Positions 37,831-48,187 are shown, numbered from the stretch's first letter. The stretch: 63,983 nucleotides of DNA from an uncultured Colwellia sp. (GCA_913063325.1 CAJXYE010000022.1:1-63983), one strand, 5' to 3'. A program made the numbers and translations. Notes: generated from the sequence alone by a model not told the origin.

Positions 37831-39288
37831 ATGAGCGCTGAGTTATTAATTAATGTTACGCCTAGCGAAACACGTGTTGCTTTGATCGAAAATGGTTCAT
37901 TGCAAGAAGTACATATTGAAAGACAAGCAAAACGTGGCATTGTTGGTAATGTCTATTTCGGTAAAATTATTCGTGTCTTACCGGGTATGCAAGCCGCGTT
38001 TGTTGATATCGGCCTTGATAAAGCGGCTTTTTTACATGCCTCTGATATTAATACCAAACTTATTTTAAAAGAAGAAACCGATCAGGTACCAGACATTCGC
38101 TCCTTAGTACATGAAGGGCAACATATCATGGTACAAGTGGTTAAAGACCCTCTTGGCTCAAAAGGTGCTCGTTTAACAACGGATATTACCATAGCTTCTC
38201 GTTATTTGGTTTTAATGCCTAATTCGCAACATGCAGGTGTGTCATTACGCATTGAAAGTGCGAAAGAACGCGATCGTTTAAAAGATATTGTTAGTCCGTA
38301 TTGTGATGAACAACAAGGCTTTATTGTGCGTACTGCCGGTGAAGGTGCTGGTGAGGTAGAGCTGCAACATGATGCTGAGTTCTTACGCCGTGTTTGGCAT
38401 AAAGTGCTAGAACGTAAACAACGTAAACAAACAAACTTACCACTTTACCAAGATTTATCTTTATCATTTCGGGTGTTAAGGGACTTTGTTGGTATTGATC
38501 TTGAGCGTATTCGTGTTGACTCTAATCTGACTTTTCAAGAGTTAGAAAGTTTTACCCAAGAGTTTGTGCCTGAATTAACGCCTCGATTAGAATATTACCC
38601 CGGTGAACTGCCTATTTTTGATCTGTTTTCGGTTGAACGAGAAATACAGCGTGCTTTACATCGTAAAATAGAACTTAAATCAGGCGGTTATTTGATCATA
38701 GATCAAACTGAAGCCATGACAACTATTGATATAAATACTGGCGCTTTTGTGGGACATCGCAATTTAGCTGACACCATATTTAGTACTAATATTGAAGCGA
38801 CACAAGTTATTGCTAGGCAGCTGAGGCTGAGAAATCTCGGCGGTATTATCATTGTTGATTTTATTGATATGCATAATGAAGATCACAAACGCCGAGTCTT
38901 ACACAGCCTAGATATGGCAATGAGCAAAGACAAAGTTAAATACAGTCTTCATGGTTTTTCTGCGCTTGGCTTAGTTGAAATGACACGTCAACGTACTCGT
39001 GAAAGTTTAGAACATGTTTTGTGTGGCGAATGTCCTCTTTGTACAGGTCGTGGCCACTTGAAAACAGTTGAAACAGTTTGCTTTGAAATACTTAGAGAAA
39101 TTGTACGTGTTAATCGAGCTCACGATGCTGATAAATTTACTGTTTATGCCTCAAGTGCAGTGAGTGAGTCTTTGGTTAATGATGAATACCATATCTTAGC
39201 TGAAGTTGAAGTTTTTATTGGTAAGTTGATTAAAGTGCAAGCCGAACCCATGTATAATCAAGAGCAATTTGATGTTGTGATGATGTAA
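37831..39288 (+). CDS. rng: Ribonuclease G
   Basis: This 485-residue endoribonuclease of the RNase E/G family matures 16S rRNA 5' ends and decays some mRNAs. It has an S1-like domain with inserts at about 35-125, catalytic Asp residues in the DNase I-like part (IIIVDFIDMHNEDHKRR) and the zinc-link CGECPLC near 404-410. It begins MSAELLINVTPSETRVALIE, as in known RNase G proteins, and starts 22 bases after maf with a TAAGGGC site. Confidence 0.96.
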   Translation: MSAELLINVTPSETRVALIENGSLQEVHIERQAKRGIVGNVYFGKIIRVLPGMQAAFVDIGLDKAAFLHASDINTKLILKEETDQVPDIRSLVHEGQHIMVQVVKDPLGSKGARLTTDITIASRYLVLMPNSQHAGVSLRIESAKERDRLKDIVSPYCDEQQGFIVRTAGEGAGEVELQHDAEFLRRVWHKVLERKQRKQTNLPLYQDLSLSFRVLRDFVGIDLERIRVDSNLTFQELESFTQEFVPELTPRLEYYPGELPIFDLFSVEREIQRALHRKIELKSGGYLIIDQTEAMTTIDINTGAFVGHRNLADTIFSTNIEATQVIARQLRLRNLGGIIIVDFIDMHNEDHKRRVLHSLDMAMSKDKVKYSLHGFSALGLVEMTRQRTRESLEHVLCGECPLCTGRGHLKTVETVCFEILREIVRVNRAHDADKFTVYASSAVSESLVNDEYHILAEVEVFIGKLIKVQAEPMYNQEQFDVVMM

Positions 39289-39340
39289 GTTAATACTTAG
39301 CTTTTGGCACATAGAAAATATAGGAATTAGTTAGGTTTTA

Positions 39341-42300
39341 ATGAGCATTGTAAGTACTTCAAATCGCTGGCTTAATCGTCTTTACAAAACAGTTGCCATC
39401 TTATTGGTGATGTTAGCGGTAATGATCAGTGCCTTTCGCTTATTTTTACCTTATGTTCATCATTATCGACTGCCGCTGCAGGATTATCTAAACGAAAGTG
39501 CGAACGCTAATATTTCTATTGGCTCGTTAAGAATGACTTGGCAACGTTTTGGTCCAAGTCTTGTCATTGGTGATGTGCAAGTGCTTGATAGCCCTAGTGC
39601 TTCTGTATTTATCAAACAACTTGAATTACAGGTTGATTTTTGGCGAACCATAACAGAACAAACTCTTATTTCTAAAGATCTCATTCTTTCCGGTGCCAAG
39701 GTCGATGTATCGCAGCTTTTATGGCAATCTAATCAAAAAAGCAGTGCCGACAATATTACCACTACTGAAAGTGAAGCGAATGACACCAAAGACATTACGG
39801 CTATTAGTGATCTTTTCTTAAATCGAATAGATCGTTTTTCTATTCTTGATAGTCAACTTACCGTAAAAAATAAAGAAATCACCCGAAACGTGCGGCTAAA
39901 CCAATTACATTGGTTAAACACCGATGATCGTCATCAAGCACAAGGTAGTGTCGTGCTCAATGGCTTAAGTTCTAATAACTTACAGTTAAAGTTAGATCTA
40001 CAGGGTGAACATGGCAGTGAGCTTACTGGCCAAGTGTATTTGCAAGCCAACCATATTGATATTACCCCTTGGTTAGACAGTGTTTTAGAACTTGATGATG
40101 ATAAAACGAAAACGGACATCAATTTTTCGGCATGGTTACGTGTAAATAACAGTAAAATTAATCGCTTGCAGGTTGATTTGTTAGATAGCAATATGAGTTG
40201 GTTGTTTGAACAAAAACAGCAACAACTCAATTTAGAGCAGGGCCAACTCCTGCTGGTAAAGGGTAAACAAGAGCGTAGTTTTAAGCTTTATAGTACACCG
40301 TTAGCATTAACATTGAATGAACAGCCATCACAAAAGTTCACAGTTATGTTAGCTAAACAAGCGAACGACTTCTCATTACATCTGTCCGACATTGATGTTG
40401 CTATGCTTGCCCAGTTAACCCCATTAATAGTCGCTAAACCAGAATCGCGTAAGTTAATTTCAGAAATGACCTTAAGCGGAAAAATTAAAGACTTATATCT
40501 GCGTAATGATGGTAAAAAACTGCAAGCTACAGCTCAGTTTTCTTCCTTTAATAATAGCCATAGTCATGGGATTCCCGGTTTAGAAAATGCCTCAGGACAG
40601 CTTAGTTATGTTGATAATTATTTATCAGTCGATTTTACCGCACAACAGGGAAAATTAGATTTTGATAAGCTCTTTGTACAAGCCTTTCCTTATGACAAGC
40701 TTTCCGGTCAATTGAATGTAGCTTTTGATGACTTTGGTTGGGCATTAACGGTTGAGCAGCTTGATTTTCTTTCTAAAGAAATCAATTTATCTGCACAGGT
40801 TAAAGTTGAGGCTCCCGTTGATGGTGAGGTGAATCTAGCTTTACTTGCTAATATCTCTAATGGTAATGCCGGCTTAGTCGGTCGTTACCTACCTTTACCA
40901 ATCATGAGTGAAAATTTGGTTGATTACCTTAATTCGGCAGTTGTTTCGGGTCGTGTTGAAGATGCACAAGTTTTGATCAATGGGCCTATTAAGCGTTTTC
41001 CGTTTACCGATGGCAGTGGTATTTTTGTTGTTGATGCTGAATTAAGCGAAAGTGAGTTTAAATTTGTTGATGATTGGCCTGCTATTACTGATTTTGTTGC
41101 TAATTTAAACTTCACCAACAATTCGATGTTAATTACCGGTCGTGGTGGCCATATAACAGGTTTAGATGTTACCGGTGTAAGGGCGGGTATTGCCGACTTA
41201 GCTCATGGTCAAATATTAACCGTGGATGCTGAGATAAAACCGACCGAGACAAGTTACATTAGTGATTTGATGAATCAAAGCCCGCTGAAAGGTAGTGTGG
41301 GTAGTACGTTAGAACATTTGCAAGTGCAAGGACAAATCAGCGGTGAGTTTCATTTAAACCTACCCTTGAATAATAATGAGCAAGCATTAGCGAGTGGAAC
41401 TATCTTATTTGATAACAATGATGTTGCCTTGCAAGCTCCTCAAATGAACTTTAGCAAGGTACAAGGACAACTGAATTTTAGTAACGACAAAATTACAACT
41501 AAAGACTTACAACTAGTATGGCAAGGTTTACCCGTTGCGATTGATGTTTCGGGTATCAATAAAGCTGATTATTATGATACCACTATTAAACTAGCAGCAT
41601 TATGGCAAGAGTCAGATTGGATCAGGTATGTACCAGAGCAATTACGAAGCTACACCCAAGGTGAGTTGCCTTGGCAGGGGGAGTTATCGTTATATCAGCA
41701 TCATCAAGGTGGGTTTTCATATAATGCTAATTTCTTCTCAGATTTAAATAATACTCAGCTAGTACTGCCAGCACCTTATGCAAGGAACTCAACACAAGAA
41801 AATAACTTATCTATTCAGGTTACTGGGCAAAAAGCACAGTCTAAGGTCGTACTTAACTATGGTGATAAAATGCACTTCTCTGGTTTATTAGATCATGAAA
41901 GTACAGCATTTACTCGTGCGAACTTAACGTTAGGGCAAGATACTATGGTGCTACCTAACGATGGTTTTCATATCACCACTAAACTAGCACAAGCCGACTT
42001 TGCATTATGGCAACCGCTCATTAGTGATATTATTGACTCAATTAATGAACCTTCAGCTAACCCCCTTCAGGGAAGTACTCAGCAGGCAAATATTCAGCAG
42101 GTAAGTTCAACACCATTTTTGGCAAAGCCAAAAAGAATAAGAGGCTCTATTGGGCAGTTAGATATTTTAGGTCAACAGCTCCATAATGTTTCTTTTAACC
42201 TGCTTGATAAGTCTCAGTGGTGGTTGTTACAACTCAATGCCAAAGAAACCCGTAGTCAAATCAAGCTCTATCCTAATTGGAAGAAGCAAGGTATTGATAT

Positions 42301-43333
42301 CTACGCTGAATTCTTGAATCTTAATGAAGGTGAAGATAAAAAAGAAAATAATACTAAGCCTACCTTGGCTAGTCAGCAGCAAGAAAAAGCTGAAAATGAT
42401 ATTGTTTTTGCTAATATTCCCAAACTAAATTTTCATTGCGATACTTGTTCTATTGGCTCATTAGATTTAGGTGAAGTAGACGCTAAGATAGAACATATTG
42501 ATGATGAAACCATAGCGTTTACCGAGTTCAAAGCAAAACGTGGTAAAAGCGAATTGACATTAACCGGGCGCTGGCTTCATAACGAACAAGAATCAAACAC
42601 CACTTTAGTGGGGAAAATCTCTGCTGATAATATAGAAGCAGAATTGAAGGCACTCTCCTTTGAATCAATCATTAAGGATAGTGGTGCAGAAGTTGATGTA
42701 AATTTAAATTGGGTTGGCGGCCTGCATGATTTTGATATTAGTCAGTTAAACGGGGAAATTAGTGCTCGATTAGATGATGGTCATTTAACTGATGTAAGTG
42801 ATAAAGAGGCACGAATCTTATCTGTACTAAGTTTACAGTCCCTGGTACGTAAACTAACGCTAGATTTTAGGGATATTTTTAGTGACGGGATATTTTATAG
42901 TAGTATTGAAGGTGATTATCACCTAAATAATGGATTGTTTACCACAGATAACACTAAGATGAATGGTACTGCGGGTAATTTATTTATGACCGGCCAAACG
43001 AATTTAGTTACTGGTGAGCTTGATTATGCGATGTCTTATCAACCTGAATTAACTTCAAGCTTACCCATGCTTGCCTGGATTGTTACTTTGAATCCTGTAG
43101 TCTTTGTTGCGGGGGTTGCTATTGACCAAGTGTTTAAATCACAGGTGGTTACTGAATTTAACTTTGAACTCAAAGGAACCGTTGATAGCCCTGACTTTAA
43201 GGAAGTGGATAGAAAAAGTAAAAGCATTAGTGTAGATAACACTGTACCTAAGGAAGATGAGCAACAAGAGTCCGGTGTAGATAAAAATCCAGAGAGTAAA
43301 ACCTCAAAACAGGCAGAGGTCAATAATGGTTAA
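39341..43333 (+). CDS. yhdP: YhdP, AsmA-like intermembrane phospholipid transport protein
   Basis: This 1330-residue protein has one N-terminal membrane helix (about 16-38) and a very long beta-rich periplasmic region. The start of the periplasmic part (ANISIGSLRMTWQRFGPSLVIGDVQV) and the C-terminal AsmA-like block (ARILSVLSLQSLVRKLTLDF ... FELKGTVDSPDF) are typical of YhdP. With TamB and YdbH, YhdP is a bridge carrying phospholipids to the outer membrane. The acidic tail after the last domain is poorly conserved. It overlaps the next gene by 8 bases. Confidence 0.94.
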   Translation: MSIVSTSNRWLNRLYKTVAILLVMLAVMISAFRLFLPYVHHYRLPLQDYLNESANANISIGSLRMTWQRFGPSLVIGDVQVLDSPSASVFIKQLELQVDFWRTITEQTLISKDLILSGAKVDVSQLLWQSNQKSSADNITTTESEANDTKDITAISDLFLNRIDRFSILDSQLTVKNKEITRNVRLNQLHWLNTDDRHQAQGSVVLNGLSSNNLQLKLDLQGEHGSELTGQVYLQANHIDITPWLDSVLELDDDKTKTDINFSAWLRVNNSKINRLQVDLLDSNMSWLFEQKQQQLNLEQGQLLLVKGKQERSFKLYSTPLALTLNEQPSQKFTVMLAKQANDFSLHLSDIDVAMLAQLTPLIVAKPESRKLISEMTLSGKIKDLYLRNDGKKLQATAQFSSFNNSHSHGIPGLENASGQLSYVDNYLSVDFTAQQGKLDFDKLFVQAFPYDKLSGQLNVAFDDFGWALTVEQLDFLSKEINLSAQVKVEAPVDGEVNLALLANISNGNAGLVGRYLPLPIMSENLVDYLNSAVVSGRVEDAQVLINGPIKRFPFTDGSGIFVVDAELSESEFKFVDDWPAITDFVANLNFTNNSMLITGRGGHITGLDVTGVRAGIADLAHGQILTVDAEIKPTETSYISDLMNQSPLKGSVGSTLEHLQVQGQISGEFHLNLPLNNNEQALASGTILFDNNDVALQAPQMNFSKVQGQLNFSNDKITTKDLQLVWQGLPVAIDVSGINKADYYDTTIKLAALWQESDWIRYVPEQLRSYTQGELPWQGELSLYQHHQGGFSYNANFFSDLNNTQLVLPAPYARNSTQENNLSIQVTGQKAQSKVVLNYGDKMHFSGLLDHESTAFTRANLTLGQDTMVLPNDGFHITTKLAQADFALWQPLISDIIDSINEPSANPLQGSTQQANIQQVSSTPFLAKPKRIRGSIGQLDILGQQLHNVSFNLLDKSQWWLLQLNAKETRSQIKLYPNWKKQGIDIYAEFLNLNEGEDKKENNTKPTLASQQQEKAENDIVFANIPKLNFHCDTCSIGSLDLGEVDAKIEHIDDETIAFTEFKAKRGKSELTLTGRWLHNEQESNTTLVGKISADNIEAELKALSFESIIKDSGAEVDVNLNWVGGLHDFDISQLNGEISARLDDGHLTDVSDKEARILSVLSLQSLVRKLTLDFRDIFSDGIFYSSIEGDYHLNNGLFTTDNTKMNGTAGNLFMTGQTNLVTGELDYAMSYQPELTSSLPMLAWIVTLNPVVFVAGVAIDQVFKSQVVTEFNFELKGTVDSPDFKEVDRKSKSISVDNTVPKEDEQQESGVDKNPESKTSKQAEVNNG

Positions 43334-44171
43334 ATTAAGTGCTATCCAGTTAACTTCAGTAGCGAATGCCGATGTTAATCTTGCTACCATAGACAAGTTG
43401 TTAACTCAGATCACTAGATCAATTGATAATGCGACTGACGATGTTCAACATTTGGTGGTTTTACCTGAGTGCTGTTTGTATTTTGGTGGTAAAGACAGTG
43501 AACAATTGAGTTTAGCAAAAGAGTCTGTAATTAATAATGATCTGTGTGCATCACTTGCGCAGCTAGCCAAAAAATTTAAGGTTTACCTGGTTGCTGGTAC
43601 TATTCCTTTATTGTCTAACTCAGGTGAAAAATTTACTAACAGCAGTTGTGTTTTTAACCCTTGTGGTGACATGATAGGACGATACGACAAAATTCACTTA
43701 TTTGACGTTAATGTTAGTGATAATACTAAAAGTTATAATGAGTCTCGTTATACCCAAGCAGGAAAAGAAGTACAGGTGGTTAAGACCGAGTTTGCTAATA
43801 TTGGTCTGTCGGTGTGCTTTGACTTACGTTTCCCACGTTTATTCCAGCTATTAACGAATAAAGGGGCAGATATCATTACTGTACCCAGTGCTTTTACCAA
43901 AGTAACGGGTAAAGCCCATTGGCAAAGCTTATTACAAGCAAGAGCGATTGAAAATCAAGTGTATATTATTGCTGCAGGGCAAGAAGGTATACATGACAAT
44001 GGCCGAGAAACATGGGGTCATTCAATGATTATTAATCCATGGGGCGAAATTGAACAATGCATCACAACAGGTGAAGGCTATATTAGTGTTGATTACCACC
44101 GCGAAGAAATATCACGTATACGTCAAAGTATGCCTTTGACTACACCCTTGGACATGCCGCTGAATACATAA
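43326..44171 (+). CDS. Carbon-nitrogen hydrolase (Nit family; probable deaminated-glutathione amidase)
   Basis: This 281-residue protein of the nitrilase superfamily has the catalytic triad E48 (VVLPECC), K122 (YDKIHLF) and C164 (SVCFDLRFP). The phrases SAFTKVTGKAHWQSLLQARA and IIAAGQEG...GRETWGHS are those of the Nit1/Nit2-like branch, many of which hydrolyse deaminated glutathione. The gene overlaps yhdP by 8 bases and precedes tldD, the order seen in Shewanella and relatives. Its stop codon abuts a MITE-like element. Confidence 0.88.
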   Translation: MVKLSAIQLTSVANADVNLATIDKLLTQITRSIDNATDDVQHLVVLPECCLYFGGKDSEQLSLAKESVINNDLCASLAQLAKKFKVYLVAGTIPLLSNSGEKFTNSSCVFNPCGDMIGRYDKIHLFDVNVSDNTKSYNESRYTQAGKEVQVVKTEFANIGLSVCFDLRFPRLFQLLTNKGADIITVPSAFTKVTGKAHWQSLLQARAIENQVYIIAAGQEGIHDNGRETWGHSMIINPWGEIEQCITTGEGYISVDYHREEISRIRQSMPLTTPLDMPLNT

Positions 44172-44435
44172 TACCCAAACCACATGAAGATGTAGGTTTC
44201 AGCTGGAATTAGAAACGCCTTTAGGCAAGGCATTGATTGAAGAGAATGGTTACTCCCTTCTCAAAATCAATAACGTAGCATAAAGCGTTTCTAAACCAGC
44301 CCTTTGGGGACCTCTGAGCAGTTTATGCTCTTCGTTGCCTCATTTTTTAAGGGAATAACCCTTAATAAAAGGAGGCGCCTAGATCATAAGTCGCTCAGGG
44401 GCCCTGAAATACACAGCTTCAAGTGGCTTGGGTAT
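44171..44435. mobile_element. 265-bp MITE-like element with long terminal inverted repeats
   Basis: The left end, ATACCCAAACCACATGAAG (44171-44189), pairs with the right end CTTCAAGTGGCTTGGGTAT (44417-44435), and pairing continues to about 30 bases (TTTCAG/CTGAAA). Inside is a second long hairpin, AGAAACGC...GCGTTTCT with ATTGATT/AATCAAT pairing (about 44211-44295), and a perfect TTAAGGG-AATAA-CCCTTAA stem-loop. No ORF is present. It fills the 316-base gap between the nitrilase gene and tldD and starts at the last base of the nitrilase stop codon. The same ends occur at 61516-61553. Confidence 0.8.
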
Positions 44436-44487
44436 AAAGCAGCAAGTTGATTATAATTAAAGAATATAGAAGTAGAGCTAAGACCTA

Positions 44488-45933
44488 ATGAATAGTGTTG
44501 AGAAATCCTTATTAAGTGATAGTCATATTGACGAAGAAATGTTGTCAAAAACCCTGAACAGTATGATGGGTCGACAAGTTGATTATGCAGATTTATATTT
44601 TCAAGCCAGTCAGCATGAAACTTGGGTTCTAGAAGATGGCATTGTCAAAGAAGGTTCATACAACATTGAACGTGGTGTTGGTGTCAGAGCTATTTCAGGC
44701 GAAAAAACGGGTTTTGCTTACTCAGATGATATAACTCCTGAAGCACTTCAGCAGGCGGCCGATGCTGCCAAGGGTATTGCTGATAGTGGTGCAGGTGCAA
44801 CTGTTAAAGCGTTCAGCCGTCAAACACCTATTCAGGTTTATCAGTCGGTCGAGCCACTTGGCAGTTTAACGCAAGAGCAAAAAATTGACTTATTACATCA
44901 AGTTGAAGCACATGCACGTCAAGTTGATAGTCGTGTTAAGCAGGTTATCGCCAGCATATCAGGTGTTTATGAAACTATTTTAGTAAGCGCCAGTGATGGT
45001 ACTTTCGGTACCGATATTCGCCCTTTAGTTCGCTTAAACTGTTCAGTATTAGTTGAAGAAAACGGTAAGCGTGAACGAGCAAGTGCAGGCGGCGGTGCTC
45101 GTACTGATTACAGTTACTTTTTTGAAGTTGAAGTAGGTGATAATAAACCACGTTACCTCGCTTATGCTGAAGAGTCAGTTAGACAAGCGCTAGTTAACTT
45201 AGTTGCTATTGAAGCACCAGCAGGTACTTTTCCTGTGGTCTTAGGTGCAGGTTGGCCAGGTGTATTATTGCATGAAGCCGTAGGGCATGGCTTAGAGGGT
45301 GATTTTAACCGTAAAGGCTCATCAGCATTCTCAGGTAAAGTCGGTCAGCAAGTTACTTCTGAGCTATGTACCATTGTTGATGATGGTACCTTACCTAATC
45401 GTCGTGGTTCAATATCTATTGATGATGAAGGTACGCCAGGACAATATAACGTTTTGATTGAAAAGGGTATCTTAAAAGGGTACATGCAAGACAAACATAA
45501 TGCTGGCTTAATGGGCGTAAAACCAACAGGTAATGGTAGACGAGAATCATATGCACATTTACCTATGCCACGTATGACTAATACCTATATGTTAGCAGGC
45601 GAGTCTAGCCCTGAGGACATTATTAAGTCTGTTAAAAAAGGAATTTATGCACCAAACTTTGCTGGTGGTCAGGTAGACATCACATCAGGTAAATTTGTTT
45701 TTACTAGTTCAGAAGCATATTTAATTGAAGATGGAAAAATAACCTCACCCGTTAAAGGCGCGACTTTAATAGGTAATGGACCTGAAGCGATGAAACGCAT
45801 TAGCATGGTTGGTAATGACTTAAAACTTGATGGCGGTGTTGGTGTGTGTGGTAAAGATGGCCAAAGTATACCCGTTGGCGTTGGTCAACCAACGTTGAAA
45901 GTGGATGAAATGACGATTGGTGGTACGCAGTAG
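44488..45933 (+). CDS. tldD: Metalloprotease TldD subunit
   Basis: TldD pairs with TldE/PmbA in a heterodimeric zinc metalloprotease that degrades unfolded peptides, matures microcin B17 and acts on the CcdA antitoxin in E. coli. The 481-residue protein carries the zinc motif HEAVGH at 262-267. N-terminal (about 40-210) and C-terminal domains are complete. Its promoter region is largely the MITE-like element, and only 52 bases separate that element from the ATG. Confidence 0.96.
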   Translation: MNSVEKSLLSDSHIDEEMLSKTLNSMMGRQVDYADLYFQASQHETWVLEDGIVKEGSYNIERGVGVRAISGEKTGFAYSDDITPEALQQAADAAKGIADSGAGATVKAFSRQTPIQVYQSVEPLGSLTQEQKIDLLHQVEAHARQVDSRVKQVIASISGVYETILVSASDGTFGTDIRPLVRLNCSVLVEENGKRERASAGGGARTDYSYFFEVEVGDNKPRYLAYAEESVRQALVNLVAIEAPAGTFPVVLGAGWPGVLLHEAVGHGLEGDFNRKGSSAFSGKVGQQVTSELCTIVDDGTLPNRRGSISIDDEGTPGQYNVLIEKGILKGYMQDKHNAGLMGVKPTGNGRRESYAHLPMPRMTNTYMLAGESSPEDIIKSVKKGIYAPNFAGGQVDITSGKFVFTSSEAYLIEDGKITSPVKGATLIGNGPEAMKRISMVGNDLKLDGGVGVCGKDGQSIPVGVGQPTLKVDEMTIGGTQ

Positions 45934-45954
45934 CTATTAGCACTAGAATATAAT

Positions 45955-45984
45955 CAGCAAGCACTTATATCCTAGTGCTTGCTG
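45955..45984. terminator. Perfect hairpin between convergent tldD and darP
   Basis: CAGCAAGCACT pairs perfectly with AGTGCTTGCTG over an 8-base loop, 21 bases after tldD. There is no immediate T-run on either strand, so it may be a weak terminator, an mRNA-end stabiliser or both. Confidence 0.6.
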
Positions 45985-46036
45985 AAACTAATGTTGTTTT
46001 ACTTAATCTTACAAAGAGCCACTATTGCTATAGGTG

Positions 46037-46579
46037 CTAAGCGTTAGCTTTTAAGTAAGTGAATAAATTCTTATAATGCTTACCCAGCTTTTCAGCCTTT
46101 TTCTCTTTTGCTGCATGGCGAATCAGCTGCTTAATTTTTTGTCGTTCAATTTGAGGGAATTCAGTAATCAAAGCTTCAACGGCATCATTACCTTGTTCTA
46201 TCAACTCATCTCTAATGCCTTCCAAGCGAACAAACTTTGCTGTTTCTTGCTGATGTTTGTTAGCCATAACTTCAATAGCATGATGAATTGGCTCAAGATC
46301 TGTTTCCAGTAATATTCTCGCTGTATGACGAATATGACGGCGTAACGCTTCATGTTTATTGGATATTTTATCCGCTAAAATCATGGCATCTTTTATGTCT
46401 TCACTTAAAGGTAAGCGGCTTCGTTGATGTTTAGACATTTCTATTAAGCTCTGTGCGAAATCTTGCAATTGATGCATTTCACGCTTCACTTCGCTTTTAC
46501 TTTTTAACTCTTCTTCCATTTCTTCTGAAGATTCGTCGATATCTTTGGCTGACTGGGGCATAATAATGTCTAATACCAT
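46037..46579 (-). CDS. darP: Ribosome-associated protein DarP (YjgA)
   Basis: This 180-residue, helix-rich, charged protein is a DUF615/YjgA family member. The phrases KSEVKREMHQLQDFAQSLIE and RHIRHTARILLE ... LIRHAAKEKK are typical. DarP binds late 50S precursors and promotes peptidyl-transferase-centre maturation. It is divergent from pmbA, as in E. coli where yjgA and pmbA are neighbours. The 88-base gap must hold both promoters. Confidence 0.93.
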   Translation of the reverse strand: MVLDIIMPQSAKDIDESSEEMEEELKSKSEVKREMHQLQDFAQSLIEMSKHQRSRLPLSEDIKDAMILADKISNKHEALRRHIRHTARILLETDLEPIHHAIEVMANKHQQETAKFVRLEGIRDELIEQGNDAVEALITEFPQIERQKIKQLIRHAAKEKKAEKLGKHYKNLFTYLKANA

Positions 46580-46667
46580 GTTAAAATAAATAATAATTGC
46601 TCTTATTATATCACTATTCTAAGCCACTGTTTACTCCTTAAAAAGAAAAGAGAAAGTAGAAACCAAT

Positions 46668-48029
46668 ATGACCCTAGCTTCTAAATCACATGATCCAATG
46701 ACTAAACAACTTAGCGAAGTGAAAACACGAGTTGCCACTGTACTTGAACTCGCTAAATCACTTGGCGCAGATGGTGCCGAAGTTGCGATGAGCCGTCAAC
46801 AAGGTTTAAGTGTTGGTACGCGCATGGGTGAAGTAGAAAACGTTGAATTTACCAATGATGGTGCATTAGGTATCACTGTCTACCGTGAAGGTCGTAAAGG
46901 TAGTGCCTCTACGGCTGACTTATCTGAGCAAGCATTAACTAAAGCAGTTACTGCAGCGGTAAACATTGCTAAATATACCTCGGTAGATGATTGTTCTGGT
47001 CTTGCTGATAAATCACTTTTAGCAATGCAACCACTTGATTTAGATTTATATCATCCTCATGAAATAAGCACGGAAGAGGCGATTGAACTAGCCAAAGAAT
47101 GTGAAGAAAGTGCATTGGCGGCAGACCCGCGTATTTCTAATTCTGATGGTGCTAACTTTGATACGTTTGCAGGCTTTAAGGTTTACGGCAATAGCCATGG
47201 TCAGTTAGTGGGCTACCAAAGCACTCGTCATAGTTTAAGTTGCGTTATGATTGCCAGTGATGGTGATGATATGGAGCGTGACTATGCTTACACTGTTAAT
47301 CGCGAATTCTCTATGCTAGAAAGTGCGAAAAATATTGGTCTACAAGCTTCTCAAGAGGTGTTGTCTCGTTTAAATCCACAAACAATCCCCACGGGTAAAG
47401 TGCCGGTATTATTTAGAGCTGATATTGCTAATACTATTTGGGGGCATTTTATTGCAGCAATCAGTGGTGGAAACTTATATCGTAAATCGTCATTTTTATT
47501 AGATGCAATTGGCAATGATGTTTTCCCGAAATTTTTAAATATCAGCGAAAGACCCCACATAGCCAAAGCATTAGCGAGTAGTGCCTTTGATAGTGAAGGG
47601 GTATTAACCCAAGATCGCGAAATTATCACTGATGGTGCATTGCAGACCTATTTATTAACAAGTTATTCAGCGCGTAAGCTCGGGCTAGCGACCACAGGAC
47701 ATGCCGGTGGTATTCATAACTGGTTAGTTGATGCGCAAGGCCACGATGGCAGTTTTGATGCCATGTTAAAAACCTTAGGTACTGGTTTACTGGTTACTGA
47801 GTTAATGGGGCAAGGTGTCAATGTTGTCAACGGCGATTACTCGCGCGGCGCTGCAGGTTTTTGGGTTGAAAATGGCGAAATAGCTTACCCTGTTAGTGAA
47901 ATAACCATTGCGGGTAATTTAGCTGATATGTTTAAAAGTATAGTCGCAGTTGGCTCTGATGTTGATATGCGTGGCAGTATTCGTACCGGTTCAATTTTAA
48001 TTGATGAGATGCAAGTAGCCGGACACTAG
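46668..48029 (+). CDS. pmbA: Metalloprotease PmbA/TldE subunit
   Basis: This 453-residue partner of TldD lacks the HExxxH zinc motif, as expected for the TldE subunit, and has the conserved KVPVLFRADIANTIWGHF and LTSYSARKLGL ... NWLV segments. It forms the heterodimer with TldD and shares the fold. Its position one gene away from tldD, with darP between, differs from E. coli where the two are distant. AAAGAAAAGAGA precedes the ATG. Confidence 0.95.
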   Translation: MTLASKSHDPMTKQLSEVKTRVATVLELAKSLGADGAEVAMSRQQGLSVGTRMGEVENVEFTNDGALGITVYREGRKGSASTADLSEQALTKAVTAAVNIAKYTSVDDCSGLADKSLLAMQPLDLDLYHPHEISTEEAIELAKECEESALAADPRISNSDGANFDTFAGFKVYGNSHGQLVGYQSTRHSLSCVMIASDGDDMERDYAYTVNREFSMLESAKNIGLQASQEVLSRLNPQTIPTGKVPVLFRADIANTIWGHFIAAISGGNLYRKSSFLLDAIGNDVFPKFLNISERPHIAKALASSAFDSEGVLTQDREIITDGALQTYLLTSYSARKLGLATTGHAGGIHNWLVDAQGHDGSFDAMLKTLGTGLLVTELMGQGVNVVNGDYSRGAAGFWVENGEIAYPVSEITIAGNLADMFKSIVAVGSDVDMRGSIRTGSILIDEMQVAGH

Positions 48030-48151
48030 CAGCTATTTTCCCTTACTTCAGCGTTAAAATTACTTGCAATAGACCAGCTATTGACGCGTAAATTTGCCTT
48101 GAATTAAGAAAAACTATCAAGCTAGTGAGCATTACTACTGCTTGCTAAAAT

Positions 48152-48187
48152 AAAAACGCTAGCAGTAATGACATTGATAGCGTTTTT
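48152..48187. terminator. Bidirectional terminator between convergent pmbA and mgtE
   Basis: AAAAACGCTA pairs with TAGCGTTTTT over a 16-base loop, with an A-run before and a T-run after, so it can serve both strands. It lies in the 190-base gap that also contains a sequence loosely like the 84-bp hairpin elements. Confidence 0.75.

Noticed and set aside
44171..44487. A small gene or sRNA between the nitrilase gene and tldD
   Set aside because: Matching inverted ends, repeated at 61516-61553, explain the stretch as a mobile-type repeat; no open frame fits.
46076..46312. 78-codon hydrophobic-looking frame opposite darP
   Set aside because: Complement of the Lys/Glu-rich darP helices gives Phe/Leu-rich peptides; it mimics a membrane protein by chance.
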